This document shows positions 21,054 through 31,950 of a DNA stretch of 64,000 nt, one piece after another. Source of the stretch: Epichloe hybrida (lineage: Eukaryota > Ascomycota > Sordariomycetes > Hypocreales > Clavicipitaceae); the NCBI GenBank assembly GCA_019022495.1, contig JAFEKR010000004.1:124001-188000 (forward strand), read 5' to 3'. Numbering within the stretch: position 1 is the stretch's first letter; the number at the start of each line of letters is the position of its first letter. The notes beneath the pieces are model-generated. The model saw only the letters and a program-made list of their open reading frames with translations. It did not search any database and had not been told where the DNA came from. The position numbers were made by a program, and so were the translations under genes.

Positions 21054-22555
21054 AAACGCCAAACTCTTTTGATTGCGATATTTTTTTCGAGAAGAATATA
21101 CCATGCAAGTCTAAATGGCTCATTCACCATTCAAATCAACCGATAACCTGTGGATTCAGCGCAACACGGTCACACGGTCACAGCCCCCAAAAGGCCAGTC
21201 AATTTGATTTTCAGTTGGTCAAAGTGCCACCGGGCAATAGAGACAGTTTGTATTTTTGAAGGCCCTACATGTGGACGAGCTACATTGCAGCCATGATTGC
21301 CAGTCAGGAATGGTGGCGAGGGCGAGGTTTGGAAACGAGTAATAAAAAAAAATGGGGTATGGGACAGGGTAGGAAAATCGTCAAACCGCGCTACATTGAG
21401 CGAAGGATCCTTTCATCTCCTTCTACGTATGTTTGGGGTGTTCGCATGTTTGGTCTTCTCTTTGTTGCGGGAGCGACACTTTCGAGACGGCCCTGTTGGA
21501 CCTAGATGTTCGCTTTCCCCGAATATCGTGGGGGATTTGTCTGGTTTGTGGGATAGCGTTGCTTCGCTACGGTCAGGGGCACCAGGACAGGAATGTGACG
21601 GGCACTGGAGTCTGCTTGACCATGTGTCGAGCAGACTGTCGGGTGATGACACGGGAGCCACTTACCATGGCCGTCAACTGAGGTTGGACATGGACCGTGC
21701 TGGGGGAGAAAAAGGCGAGGCGCTTGTCTTTTTTCTCTCCAACTACACTTGGGCATGGAGAGTTGAAAAACGTATCAGTTTGCCAGACGATCCCTATACA
21801 TTGTTATGGGGGTTCGACGTGGTCAAGCACCGCACTACTCGGGACGCCTCGGGGAGGCTGGTGTCGCCCTGTATAACTTGCGCGAGAACCTCGTCTTGTG
21901 TATTTTTTTTTTCCGCTTGGAACTAGAGCCAAATCACCTTCGCTGTTAACCCCCAAACTGATGATTCCTTTGTGCCGCAGTGTTTTCATCCACAATGGGA
22001 CCTAGTGATGCTCTGTGCCCGCTGTACTCCGTAGTCTCATCAGATCTGCAGGAGCTGGTGGTGACTTTTGGGCCAAGTACTCCATTTTCAGGTTACATTC
22101 GTCCCATAGTCAATGGACGTCCAAGGAGCCATGGAACTACCGACAAGAGTCTCGCGACATCATGGAGGCCTTCATGAAGCTCAGACACCGACTGCCTGTT
22201 TCCAAAGCAAGCCATGCATCATCCCGCGATCCTCGGCCCCACTTCAAGGGGCTCCTATATACTTCCAGGAAATACTTCGAAAGTACTCGGGGCCTGTACA
22301 TCCAATACATCCAGTACATCCACGCACATGATGGTTCAATTTCGGGCCACATAAAGCTCGATCTATGTATGTAGGGTACGTATTATTCCGTACGGAGCGT
22401 TGCTCGTACATGTATGTACATATGTATCCACAAGTGCTAGCCTGGGCTGCCCCACTCCCAAGTGCAGTGCAGGGACTATTTTTTTTTTTTTTTTTTGCCA
22501 ACTCATACTCCGACAACCAAATCGACTTCTCATGATTTCGTCGAACTTGAATACC
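21054..22555. other. Intergenic region
   Basis: 3' flank of the SANT gene and promoter of DBP9. Exact TACTCCGTA at 22025-22033, TACATGTA at 22407-22414, and a T-run at about 22480-22496 shortly before the DBP9 start. A 209-codon frame at 21297-21926 has no recognisable content. Confidence 0.5.
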
Positions 22556-24619
22556 ATGAAGCGCAAACTTGATCAGAATGGGGTACCTTCGCCGGAGACG
22601 GAGACTCAGAAACGAAGCAAACCGGAACCTCCCTCTGGCGGAGGACTCACTTTTGCGGAACTCGGATTAGATCCTCGCCTCGTCCAAGCGGTCGCCGAGC
22701 AGAGCTTTTTGAAACCTACCCTCGTGCAACGAGAAGCGATACCACTAGCACTGAATGGCAGAGATGTTTTGTGCAAATCAAAGACAGGATCAGGGAAGAC
22801 GGCTGCTTATGTTCTCCCGGTGCTGAATGGGATCCTGAAGAGAAAAACCGTATGTCGATGATGATAACGATGCTTGGTTTCATTGCCTCCCCCCCCCCCC
22901 CCTCCTCCTTTTCCATGGAACAATTTTCCTGACAAGACGCACAGACCGATACCACCGCAGTCACATCGGCTCTCATTCTCGTACCGACTCGCGAACTCGC
23001 TGATCAAGTTTTCAAAGTTATTGAACAATTCTCCTCGTTCTGTGCGAAAGATGTCCGAGCCGTCAAGTTGACGGATAAACTGTCTGATGCCGTGCAGCGG
23101 TCTTTACTGTCGACCTCCCCAGATATTGTGATTTCCACACCAGCAAGAGCATGGTACAATGTAAAATCCAACCAGTCTGCTCTATCACTAGAGAAGCTCA
23201 CGCATCTTGTGCTGGATGAGGCGGACCTGCTGCTGTCATACGGATATGACGAGGACCTCGAGAACTTGTCGTGGTCGATCCCGAAGGGAATACAGACGAT
23301 CATGATGAGTGCTACCCTCACATCCGAGATCAATTCACTCAAGAAGATATTCTACCGTGACAATGCACCAACCTTGCTGGACTTGGAGGAACCCGATGCT
23401 GAAGGAGAAGGCGTGACGCAACTGGTGACAAAGTGAGTTTTATGTGTTTGCTTCTACAGCCCCAGGACGCATATGCTGACGGGTACTGCCTAGGTGTGGA
23501 GAAGACGAAAAGTTTTTGTTGGCCTATATCATATTTAAGCTCCAGCTGGTCAAGGGCAAGTGCATCATTTTCGTCGGCGACGTTGATCGCTGCTATCGAT
23601 TGAAGCTCTTCTTTGAACAGTTCGGCATCCGCAGTTGTATTCTAAACTCGGAACTGCCCGTCAATTCCAGGATTCATGTGGTTGAGGAGTTCAACCGCAA
23701 TGTTTACGACATTATCATCGCCTCAGACGAAAGGGAGATTCTCGGCAACGAGAAAAAGGCCGACGAAGAGAAGGAAGATGAGGATGCGCAGGGCAGTCTC
23801 GACACCGAGAAGAAAACGGAGCGACCTAAGAAAAAGCGAGAGGCATCCAAGAGAGACAAGGAGTATGGTGTCTCTCGAGGTATCGACTTCAAAAATGTTG
23901 CCGCAGTGATAAACTTCGACCTCCCCACATCAGCTTCATCATATACTCATCGCATCGGACGTACAGCACGAGCTGGCAAAGCCGGTATGGCCTTGTCATT
24001 TGTGGTACCGAAGGATCTTTTCCGAAAACACATGCCCACTTCTATCCAGAGTGCAGAGAACGACGAAAAGGTTTTGGCAAGAATTACGAGGCAGCAAGCC
24101 AAGAAGGGCAAGGATATCAAGCCTTATAGCTTCAACACAAAACAAGTCGAGGCCTTCAGATATCGTATGAACGATGCGCTTCGTGCGGTCACCAAAGTGG
24201 CTGTGCGTGAGGCACGAACTCGCGAATTGCGTCAGGAGCTCCTGAAAAGCGACAAGCTAAAAAGGTAAGCCGTGCTCACAACTCGATGCCAGGAAGTCAG
24301 GTCAGTTTGTCTTTGAAAGAAAGCATCTCTAACGAGACTGGATTTTTCTAGATACTTTGAAGAAAACCCCACGGAGATCAATCATCTTCGCCACGACGGA
24401 GAACTAAGAACGGCAAGACAACAACCGCACTTGAAGCATGTTCCAGAATACTTGCTGCCCAAGGATGGAAAGAAAGGATTGACTGCAGACGACATCGGGT
24501 TCGTCCCGCTGAGGAAATTGGACAAGTTGCGCAGTCACCGCAAAGGAAAGACGTTTAAGCGTGGCGGGAGAAAGGGAGACCCTCTGAAGACGTTCAAGGC
24601 TAGGCGCAAGACGAAATGA
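22556..24619 (+). CDS. DBP9: ATP-dependent RNA helicase Dbp9 (DEAD-box)
   Basis: Four exons (22556-22849, 22945-23432, 23494-24264, 24352-24619) give 606 aa. Motifs in order: Q motif, Walker A SKTGSGKT (about 75-82), [17 protein letters not shown] within [17 protein letters not shown] (about 189-192), SAT, motif V SRGIDF and motif [12 protein letters not shown]. The YGYDEDL continuation and a charged insertion ([14 protein letters not shown]) before motif V are typical of Dbp9. The C-terminus is strongly basic. Dbp9 acts in the nucleolus on 27S pre-rRNA for 60S subunit assembly. I chose the ATG at 22556 (MKRKLDQNG) over the in-frame ATG at 22532 because family members begin with this segment. 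Intron 1 contains a C12 run. Confidence 0.95.
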
Positions 24620-25114
24620 GGCCCGGCCCGGGTGAGCCTGGGTTGAGAATTGACAAGGAATTGCATATGAAAGCCAAGTCCAAGTAGTAGTGCCCTCGGC
24701 ACGCAAAGTACTGTTTATTTCGAAGCAAATCATGTTGGGCCGATGAGTTGAAATCAATGAATGAGTCCCTCCGCAATACGACATCCCATCGGTAACGAAC
24801 GAGTCTTTCAGGACAATGGCAATGTAGAGCAGTGCTACTCGGAGCAGTAACCACATGATTAATACGGCCACGAAATGTTTGCCAATGGTCATTTGTTCAA
24901 GTGAAAATCGACCAGTATGGAAATTTGAAATCGAGACTACATGTCAGATTGCCCCTGATGCCTGGACGCCCAAACAACGCCGTGTACCATTTTCCAGTGC
25001 CCTTCTTCACCGATTTCTCATGTGAGTTTCCGTCCCGAGGATTCCTCCCCATGTCGGAAAAAAAAAAACCTCCCAGTTGTCACGACGTAGGACAAAGAAA
25101 AAGACGTGATCGTT
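24620..25114. other. Convergent 3' intergenic region, DBP9/FEN1
   Basis: 495 bp between two convergent stop codons. Presumably both 3' UTRs. No gene seen. Confidence 0.5.
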
Positions 25115-26448
25115 TTACGCAGTTCCACGAGGCTTTGCCTTTTGAGCAGCCTTCTCCTTCTTTTCCAGCTTCTGTTTCTTCTTATTTCCCTCATTCTTCT
25201 CATTCAGCTTCCGCTTGTGGGCAGCCTTCTCCTCGTCCGTCTTGGGCACTGGCTTGAAAAAGCCTTCCAGCCGAGCTTGCTGGGATGACTTGACATTCTT
25301 CTCCAGCCGCGCGCCTGCGCCACGCACTCGGTCCTCGGAGAACCCCTTTTCGGTAACTAGGAAACTGACGAGACCTTCAATGTCAGGCTTATCCCACTTG
25401 AAGTCACAAAGCGGGTCATCTGCCTTGCGGACATCCGGCTGAAAAAAAAGATCGCGTGCATCCTTGTATGGCCAGTCCTCCGGGATCGTGTACTTCTTTT
25501 TGGGATCCTTTTCAATCGCCTCGACGACTTTCTCGAGGGTTCCGTGCTCACGTATCAGTTTGAGCGCCGTCGTAGGTCCGACTTTGGGAACGGGGTCGAG
25601 GTAATCGCACCCAAGTAGAATGCACAAATCGACAAACTAGATGGCAAAGAGATGTTCGTTAGTAAAACGCCAGAAGTCGCTGGAGTGAAGCCGTTCTACG
25701 TGAGTCGGCAGAAAAACAGTTCTTTACCTGGGGTCTCTCCATGTTCAGCCCCTCGAGAACCTTGTCAAGACGAATCTCCTGAATGGGCTCTTTCCGCTGT
25801 TCACTAAATGTGAGATGTCGCAGCAGAATTGGCGTATTGAAGCAGAGCGTGTCCATATCCTCACTGGCCGCCGCATACACTTTCCCAGCCATGGCAAGCT
25901 CTGCACACTGCGCCTCTGCTTCGGTGGGCGCAATGATGTACGGAACGCCCATGAGCTTCAACAGACGTTGACACTCAGCATTGTGTTCGCGCGTCACACG
26001 CACCGTTCGTCTCGAGAACTTCTCCACCTCCTCGGCCGTGCCCGTCTCCTTGGCTTCCTCCAAGCCCTCGTTGGCCTCCTGCTTGCGCTGGAATCGCTTT
26101 GCCAGCTCGCCAGATTTGAGTTTTGGCGGTGCGCCGTCGAATACATAAAGGGGCTTGATGCCGTTGTCCACCATTCGTAACGTGCGATAAAACATGCCCA
26201 TTAGATGGGAAGTGGTTTCTCCGCTGTCGTTCATGAGTTGTTGGCCATCGGAGCGCACGGCGATTAAGAAGCTGTAAATGCTCATGGAAGCATCCTGACA
26301 TGCGAGTTTAGTAGTATTTATACACGGGCTGGTGCGAGGCTAGACATACAATGGCAACCTTGCGACCAAAGTGGTTCTTGATCTCGCCCTCCTTGATTGC
26401 CTCGGGGGCCTCTTCCTTGATGATCTGAAATAACTGCTTGATGCCCAT
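25115..26448 (-). CDS. FEN1: Flap endonuclease 1 (Rad27/FEN1)
   Basis: Three exons (26448-26350, 26294-25728, 25636-25115) give 395 aa, the usual FEN1 length. The N domain begins MGIKQL, whose Gly2 becomes the N-terminus after Met removal. Active-site acidic residues lie in [20 protein letters not shown] and [26 protein letters not shown] starts the I domain and helix-3-turn-helix DNA-binding segment. A PCNA-interacting peptide, QARLEGFF, sits at about 342-349, followed by a lysine-rich nuclear tail. FEN1 removes 5' flaps during Okazaki fragment maturation and long-patch base-excision repair. Introns are 55 and 91 nt. The gene is convergent with DBP9. Confidence 0.97.
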
Positions 26449-27336
26449 GATTGCGCCGCGGAGACAATCCAGGTGTGGGCGTATTGGATCAATGGTTATT
26501 TGGCGGGAATGCAGAGCTGTTGGGGTTGGAAATCCGAAACAGGCTCGCGGGACGAAAGTGAAGTGAAGGCTTCGCAGCTCCAGACGCCCCGTCGACGCGC
26601 CGCCATTAGAGAAAAAAAAGTCACCATGACGCGCCTGCCCTGTTCACGCGCCATACTTAAAGTGGTCCCACTTTTCTACGCAGTGGAGAGAAAGAGCACG
26701 GACGCAGATTCCCATTCCATTTACGGCTCTTGCCTGAACTGCGCCTTCCGTATGTACGCCTTCCGTACGGACATACACCACTGTAGCTACGGACATGGCC
26801 ACGGGCGGAGTACGGATTAGATGAACAAGTATTGAATACACAACGCCTTCATCCCACATTCACAACTTGTAAAATGTCTCGATGGTCGCCTTCCCAGTGC
26901 AAGTCGGTAGCCCCCCTCCGATGGTCACGCCCAAGAAATTACTTCTCGAACTCCGCTCAACAGAAGATGACAGGGCCTCTTGAACTAGGTCCAGGAGCAA
27001 CAGGTGCTCAAGGATAAGCCCACCCGATCCCTTTACCTCGTGCAGACGCCTTCGAGTATACACACGATTGTGTATACTTTGTTTGATATACCGCTCAGAA
27101 TACAGAGTCGTCAAGGATGAGTCTCGCCTTGCGCTCCACCTTACCGTGCGGAAATTTTCTACCACAGCATGCGTAAATCACGTCAAATTAGGAATTGCAC
27201 GCGTCCGACATTGCTGTCGGTGGGTTGGGTGGTCATCATGACTCCTGTCTGGGTATCGTACACGTTGTGTTCAGTGGCGTTGCGTGCTGACCAGCCATAT
27301 GTCTAGTTTGTCAGTTGATCAGCCGTGTGCTTCCTA
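26449..27336. other. Intergenic region upstream of FEN1
   Basis: Promoter of FEN1 and 3' flank of the Nup37-like gene. Contains a CGGAGTACGGATTAG cluster near 26806-26820 related to the dispersed nonamer. No supportable gene. Confidence 0.5.
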
Positions 27337-29544
27337 CTAATCCTCCTCAAAGAAGACCTTTTTGCGCCCGCGCCCTCTGCCATCCTCCATGTTGTCAAGT
27401 GCTTGGTCGATTTCCATGATATCCAGCATCTCAGCTTCCACATCCCGAGCTGTCAAGTCAGTGCTCATATCAGCTGCCGCGTTCATGCTGTTCATAAAAT
27501 CGAAGCCCACGCGTGATCGGGATGAAGGTTGTGGCGCATCTTCGCGTCCTCCGATGGCGTCATCTTGCTCGCTTTGGTATGATTTCTTGCGCAACGTCCC
27601 AAACTTTACAGTGCTCAAGTTGAAGGATAAACTTTTGGCTCGGTCGGTTTTGCCAAGAACAATAATGGCATCCGTTTTGTCTCCCTTCGAAAACAACCGT
27701 CTTCTACGACCGTCGACAAAGTTTCCAATCTTCTTTCCTTGACCATCCTCGCCATGGCGAACAATGACTAGTCGTGACTCGCCCTGTACCAAGACATCAA
27801 CTGGTAGACCTCCGTCATTTTCAGTTTGAGATCCAGGTCTGGAAGAAGCTACCAGAAGGTTGACGCCGCAACATCTATCTCCCAAAAGTCCTGTGGAGAG
27901 ATCAACAAGCTTGACAATCCTTGTAGGCTGCGCTCCACTGAACAAATTCACTCCTCCTCCAGCTCCCTTTCGGAGCTGCGAATCCCAAAATCTTGATACA
28001 GTCGGAATGACACACACGTGTTCTGAGCCTCCAACCCACAGGACTAGGCTCTCATCTTGCAACGCCTTGCCCTTGGGCGGCAGCACGATGACTTTGAGCC
28101 CTCCCCGCATGGTCGATAAGCGGTCGAGAGTGGTCGCAGAGCTGAGGGAAGCAGTCGCCTGTCGCCGAGTATGGGGTGTCATGGGCGCGAATTCTCCGTT
28201 GTGATTCTCCTTTTGCTGGGTTCCAGCACTCCGAAGAGAGCCTGTGCCTTCAACGTAGCCTGAAATGCTAAAGTTCGTCAAAGCAGCACCAGTAACTCCG
28301 GTTTTCAGCTTGCTCGCAATTGCGGCGGCAGATGAGGACGGGCTGACGCCGTCAACGTCCCAGACCCCCCACATGCCATCAGCCAGGAGAGCAAAGACAG
28401 CTCGGCCGTGTGATATCCATGCTGCATCCAAGACGGGCTTTCTGGACGCTGTCGGTCGAGCAAATGGTTGGTATAGGGACAGTAGCCATGAGCCTTGTTG
28501 TGGGAAAGGGTTAATAGCCTCAGGGTCGGGCGGTAGTGAAGACACCGCGTAGTCATATACTCTGACGGCGTGGCGAGATGAGACAGTTAAAAGTTGTGAA
28601 GTGTGAACTGGGTTGAAGGAAATTCTGCTAAGAGGTTGGGGAAGATATTCTGTTTGAAACGGTTCGATTGGTCGATCTGGCTTCGCATTGATATCCAGTG
28701 GAACGTCCCAAAGCATCAGGCTACCAGACGCCTGTTTTGAGCATGCTGCGACTACAGCCCGTGGTGACTTGCTTTTGGGCTCCGAGGCTTTTGGTGTGAC
28801 TAGTGAGATAGCCAACCCATCGCTGTACTTTCTTTGGCCGCTGAGTAAGATGATTGACTCTCCCCAAGCGCCAGATCCTGCCTGGCCAGCTAGCAACCCG
28901 GACCTCAGCTCCTCTCTTGCTTTGCTTTCTGGACTCGGGGGCGTCAATGGAACAGTAATGACATATACATCGCTTGTGACGCAAGAGACCGCAAGCACGA
29001 TTTTCTGCGATAACAACGATCCCGCGGCGAATTTGTCATCGTGGATGTTGGGGATCACTGGCATAACAGCCACATGCAGGACTGCGGTTCCAAGCGTGAG
29101 ATCCAGTGTTTGCACAATCTCGGGGTATGGACCTTCTTCGACCTCTTCCTCAAACTGCGGCTCATCGACGAACTTTTGCGCCGGCTGAGCTTTCGCAGGT
29201 AGTTGTTCATCGTCGGAGTCGATCAACATAACAGCATCGTCAGACGAGCCATTCTGCTTTTTCTCGATATCTGGTTTGCTTTGCTGCGGTTTGAAGCGCC
29301 TGCCGCCGCTCCATACTATGGTCACGCCATTTTCGTGACCGTAAACAAAAATGGTCGCTCCTTGTGGTGATTGGATAGGATATGTTTGTACATCATTGAC
29401 TCGTCGAGAGAGGTTATACCTATCAAAGGATATCGAGTTAGTCATCCGAAGTTTCTCTGAACATTGCCACTGAGCTTTTTGTACCCACGTGAATTGTGTA
29501 TTCTGTCCGGTCCGACGGATGCGAGGACTAGTTGAGGAAGTCAT
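27337..29544 (-). CDS. NUP37: WD40/beta-propeller protein, probably nucleoporin Nup37
   Basis: Two exons, 29544-29489 and 29419-27337, give 712 aa. The 69-nt intron is in frame, so the unspliced frame also stays open (735 aa). Strong splice signals (GTGGGT, GACTAAC branch site, TTTGATAG) and the restored NTQFTYNLSRRV favour splicing. The N-terminal half looks like a divergent beta-propeller: GATIFVYGHENGVTIVW, GSLMLWDVP, SRHAVRVYDYAV, GMWGVWDVDG. An acidic insertion (LIDSDDEQ) interrupts it, and the C-terminal third is charged and probably disordered, ending RGRGRKKVFFEED. Filamentous-fungal Nup37 proteins are much longer than the animal protein and share this plan. Nup37 belongs to the Nup107-160 Y-complex of the nuclear pore. 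The paralogue call is from memory of family features and is moderate. Confidence 0.65.
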   Translation of the reverse strand: MTSSTSPRIRRTGQNTQFTWVQKAQWQCSEKLRMTNSISFDRYNLSRRVNDVQTYPIQSPQGATIFVYGHENGVTIVWSGGRRFKPQQSKPDIEKKQNGSSDDAVMLIDSDDEQLPAKAQPAQKFVDEPQFEEEVEEGPYPEIVQTLDLTLGTAVLHVAVMPVIPNIHDDKFAAGSLLSQKIVLAVSCVTSDVYVITVPLTPPSPESKAREELRSGLLAGQAGSGAWGESIILLSGQRKYSDGLAISLVTPKASEPKSKSPRAVVAACSKQASGSLMLWDVPLDINAKPDRPIEPFQTEYLPQPLSRISFNPVHTSQLLTVSSRHAVRVYDYAVSSLPPDPEAINPFPQQGSWLLSLYQPFARPTASRKPVLDAAWISHGRAVFALLADGMWGVWDVDGVSPSSSAAAIASKLKTGVTGAALTNFSISGYVEGTGSLRSAGTQQKENHNGEFAPMTPHTRRQATASLSSATTLDRLSTMRGGLKVIVLPPKGKALQDESLVLWVGGSEHVCVIPTVSRFWDSQLRKGAGGGVNLFSGAQPTRIVKLVDLSTGLLGDRCCGVNLLVASSRPGSQTENDGGLPVDVLVQGESRLVIVRHGEDGQGKKIGNFVDGRRRRLFSKGDKTDAIIVLGKTDRAKSLSFNLSTVKFGTLRKKSYQSEQDDAIGGREDAPQPSSRSRVGFDFMNSMNAAADMSTDLTARDVEAEMLDIMEIDQALDNMEDGRGRGRKKVFFEED

Positions 29545-30990
29545 AATGAGAGGTGTAGCTGTCCCGGGGTGGGTGGCACCCGGTGGCAGAATACCGAGGA
29601 TCGTGAAATCAGCAGATTGTTGAATCCTTGGTCGAACGTGCAGCTACTGATATTGTTTCTTCGGTTTTGAGCTGTGTCCGAGCCATGTGTCGTCCTGTGT
29701 GTTCCCTGTCCCCAAGCCTGAACTCTTCCAGAAGCTCGCGAAAGCAACCCACCTGAAAATAGAAGCAGCAGATCGTCACTCACGTGATTGGTGTTTTTCC
29801 ACTACCCTGCAGGTTGCGGAGTTTCAGTGTATTGCTTTAATGAACTGCAAGTGATAAATCCTAAAGCGCGCATTTATACATCTTCTTAGTATGTGATACA
29901 TGATGGAATGCTGATGTCTGATGTTCAACTGAATGTATTCATCTCGGGTTACTGTTAACATAAACAATGTTCATCAACGAAATTTGAAGATATACACAGA
30001 CGGCACAACCTCGCGGGCGACTCTGTAGTTTCCGTCCGCAGTAGGTGTCTAACAGGTCGGCATGAGATTTACGAGACGTCAACAGAATTGGAAACATCAA
30101 GGAACGGTTCCATGCGCCCATTGAATCTCTCATTGTATTTCATGACGACTAACCATGTCGATTAGTACGATTACTATGCACTGAAAAAATGAAGACTATC
30201 GCCAAAGGTCACCACAGCACTTTACACCATGGAAATACTTAATTTTTATGGCAGCAAGGAATGCGCGTTACCACACAAGACGAAGAAAGCAGACATTTTG
30301 AAATATCGGTGTCTAGTTTCAGTTGCTATTTTGCAGTCCGTACATACATTTCCGCACTGTGCTTTCACGCCGTCCCTTAACGTATAATAAAAGTTTTTAA
30401 GACTAAAACCAGCAACGCAACATTGTTGCATGTGTACAGCCCCTCCCAGATTGACGAGCCAATCCTTGATTCGCCTTATCATCCCGTGCCAATACCGGAC
30501 GTGATGCCGGTCGCCTGAAGAGGTACCGGCACCGAGTCGTGTATTTGTACACAAGTTGAGCTAGCACCACTGCGAGCGAGGATCGTGGTCTAGCAATAGA
30601 GATTGCGGCCGAGTCAAGAGGGACGGGGAATACAACAAGACCGTCGCGTCCCATCTCTCATGTCCAGAATAGAAGTTCAGCTGCTCGAAAGGAGACGTAA
30701 ATGAGTGGATGGCATAGGAGACAAATCCACAATGCATGGCGTACGCTGGAACACCGTGCAAATAGGGATTGTCATATTCGTAGAACAAAGTGAAATCAGG
30801 AACAATCCTACGCCGAGGGAGCAAATAACAAAGAGTTAAACGCCGCTAGATCGTCAGCTGATTGACCAATAAGTGGACGTGAGCTGTCATCCGGATAACG
30901 CCTTGAATGCCCGTAAATGAAGGAGATGATGGAAGATGGAGAATAATGGGTATTTCCGATATGGTGTGTAGTTTCTTGGAGCTCAAGTGC
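29545..30990. other. Intergenic region
   Basis: 1.4 kb between the Nup37-like promoter and the 3' end of the WSC gene. Minus-strand frames at 30246-30554 and 30561-30824 show no domain and no compatible splice joins. Moderately AT-rich, with nothing else evident. Confidence 0.45.
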
Positions 30991-31950
30991 TCACGCATTG
31001 GTGACCTGCAGAAAAAAAATTAGATTTCAAGGCCAATGATAGCGGACACCGAAAATGACTCAACGAACCCTCAGAATCCTACGCGAATAGTCCTCATTAT
31101 CAGCGATGCTGCCATCGCTCATTCGTCGATGGGCCATGACAGGATCCAAGCGAGAGTCAGTCATGGAAATGCTGCCATGACTGCTGGAAGGCTTGGAACC
31201 GCTGATGAAAGCGTTGACCGCAGCATTTCGGCGGTGCTCCTCTTCAATCTCGGAGTTGCGCTTGCGTCTGACGTAGAAAAACACTCCGGCGATGGCAGCA
31301 GCAGCGGCGAAAACACCAACGACAACACCAGCAGCAATACCTGCAACATTGGGACCGCTCTTCTCTGGTTTTGGAGGCTCCGTGGGGACCGATGTTTGTA
31401 TGACGGTGGTACCGCCACCGCCACCGTTGTTATTGTTGTTGTGGTTGTTATTGTTGCCGCCGTTGCTAACACTAGAACTTGTATCGGTAGAAGTTGGCGA
31501 CGCGGCACTCGTTTTAGTTACACCAGTGATGCTAGAGCTGGAGGGTTCGTAGCGGCCGATTTGGAGCTGAAGTCCGACGTTGTAGATAGAGTAACTCTCA
31601 ATGCCACCGCAGGCCTCTGGGGGGTATGCAGGGCATGGCTGATTGCATTCGCTGTCCTCAACCAGGTCTTTCTTTGGAGGCAAAGCATAGCCACACAAAC
31701 ATTGTCCTCCATGCATAGCGGCCAACCAGAAACCATCGGCTTTGCATGCATTATTGCAGGCAGCGGTAGACATCTTATCGGCAGAGATGGGCTTGTGCAT
31801 CGTCATATTACCATAAGAGCCATAGCAGCCCGATGAGGTGGAAATACCGTCGACAGGAATCTGAAGGGCGGGTTGTTTGGGTTTTGGTGTCTGCGCGTGG
31901 ACACCAGTGGCAGCCATGATGGCGCCAAACGCGATTGTTGATAGTCTCAT
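30991..31950 (-). CDS. WSC1: WSC-domain cell wall integrity sensor
   Basis: Two exons, 31950-31069 and 31005-30991, give 298 aa. A signal peptide (1-20, cleavage after GVHAQ) is followed by a WSC domain at about 39-125 with the cysteine ladder CYG, ACNNACK, CLCG, CNQPC, CGG. Then come a Ser/Thr and Asn/Gly-rich stalk, one transmembrane helix (about 202-226), a basic stop-transfer VRRKRN and a cytosolic tail. Such sensors report wall stress through Rom2/Rho1 to the Pkc1 MAP kinase pathway. The tail ends DYSRRILR; splicing a 63-nt intron (GTTCGT to CTGCAG) adds VTNA, which resembles the conserved sensor C-terminus, while read-through adds only VR. The start is the ATG directly before the signal peptide; the frame above lacks one. 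Confidence 0.88.

Noticed and set aside
30246..30824. Minus-strand frames that might be a decayed gene
   Set aside because: No recognisable domain, no splice joins that link them, and composition like surrounding intergenic DNA.
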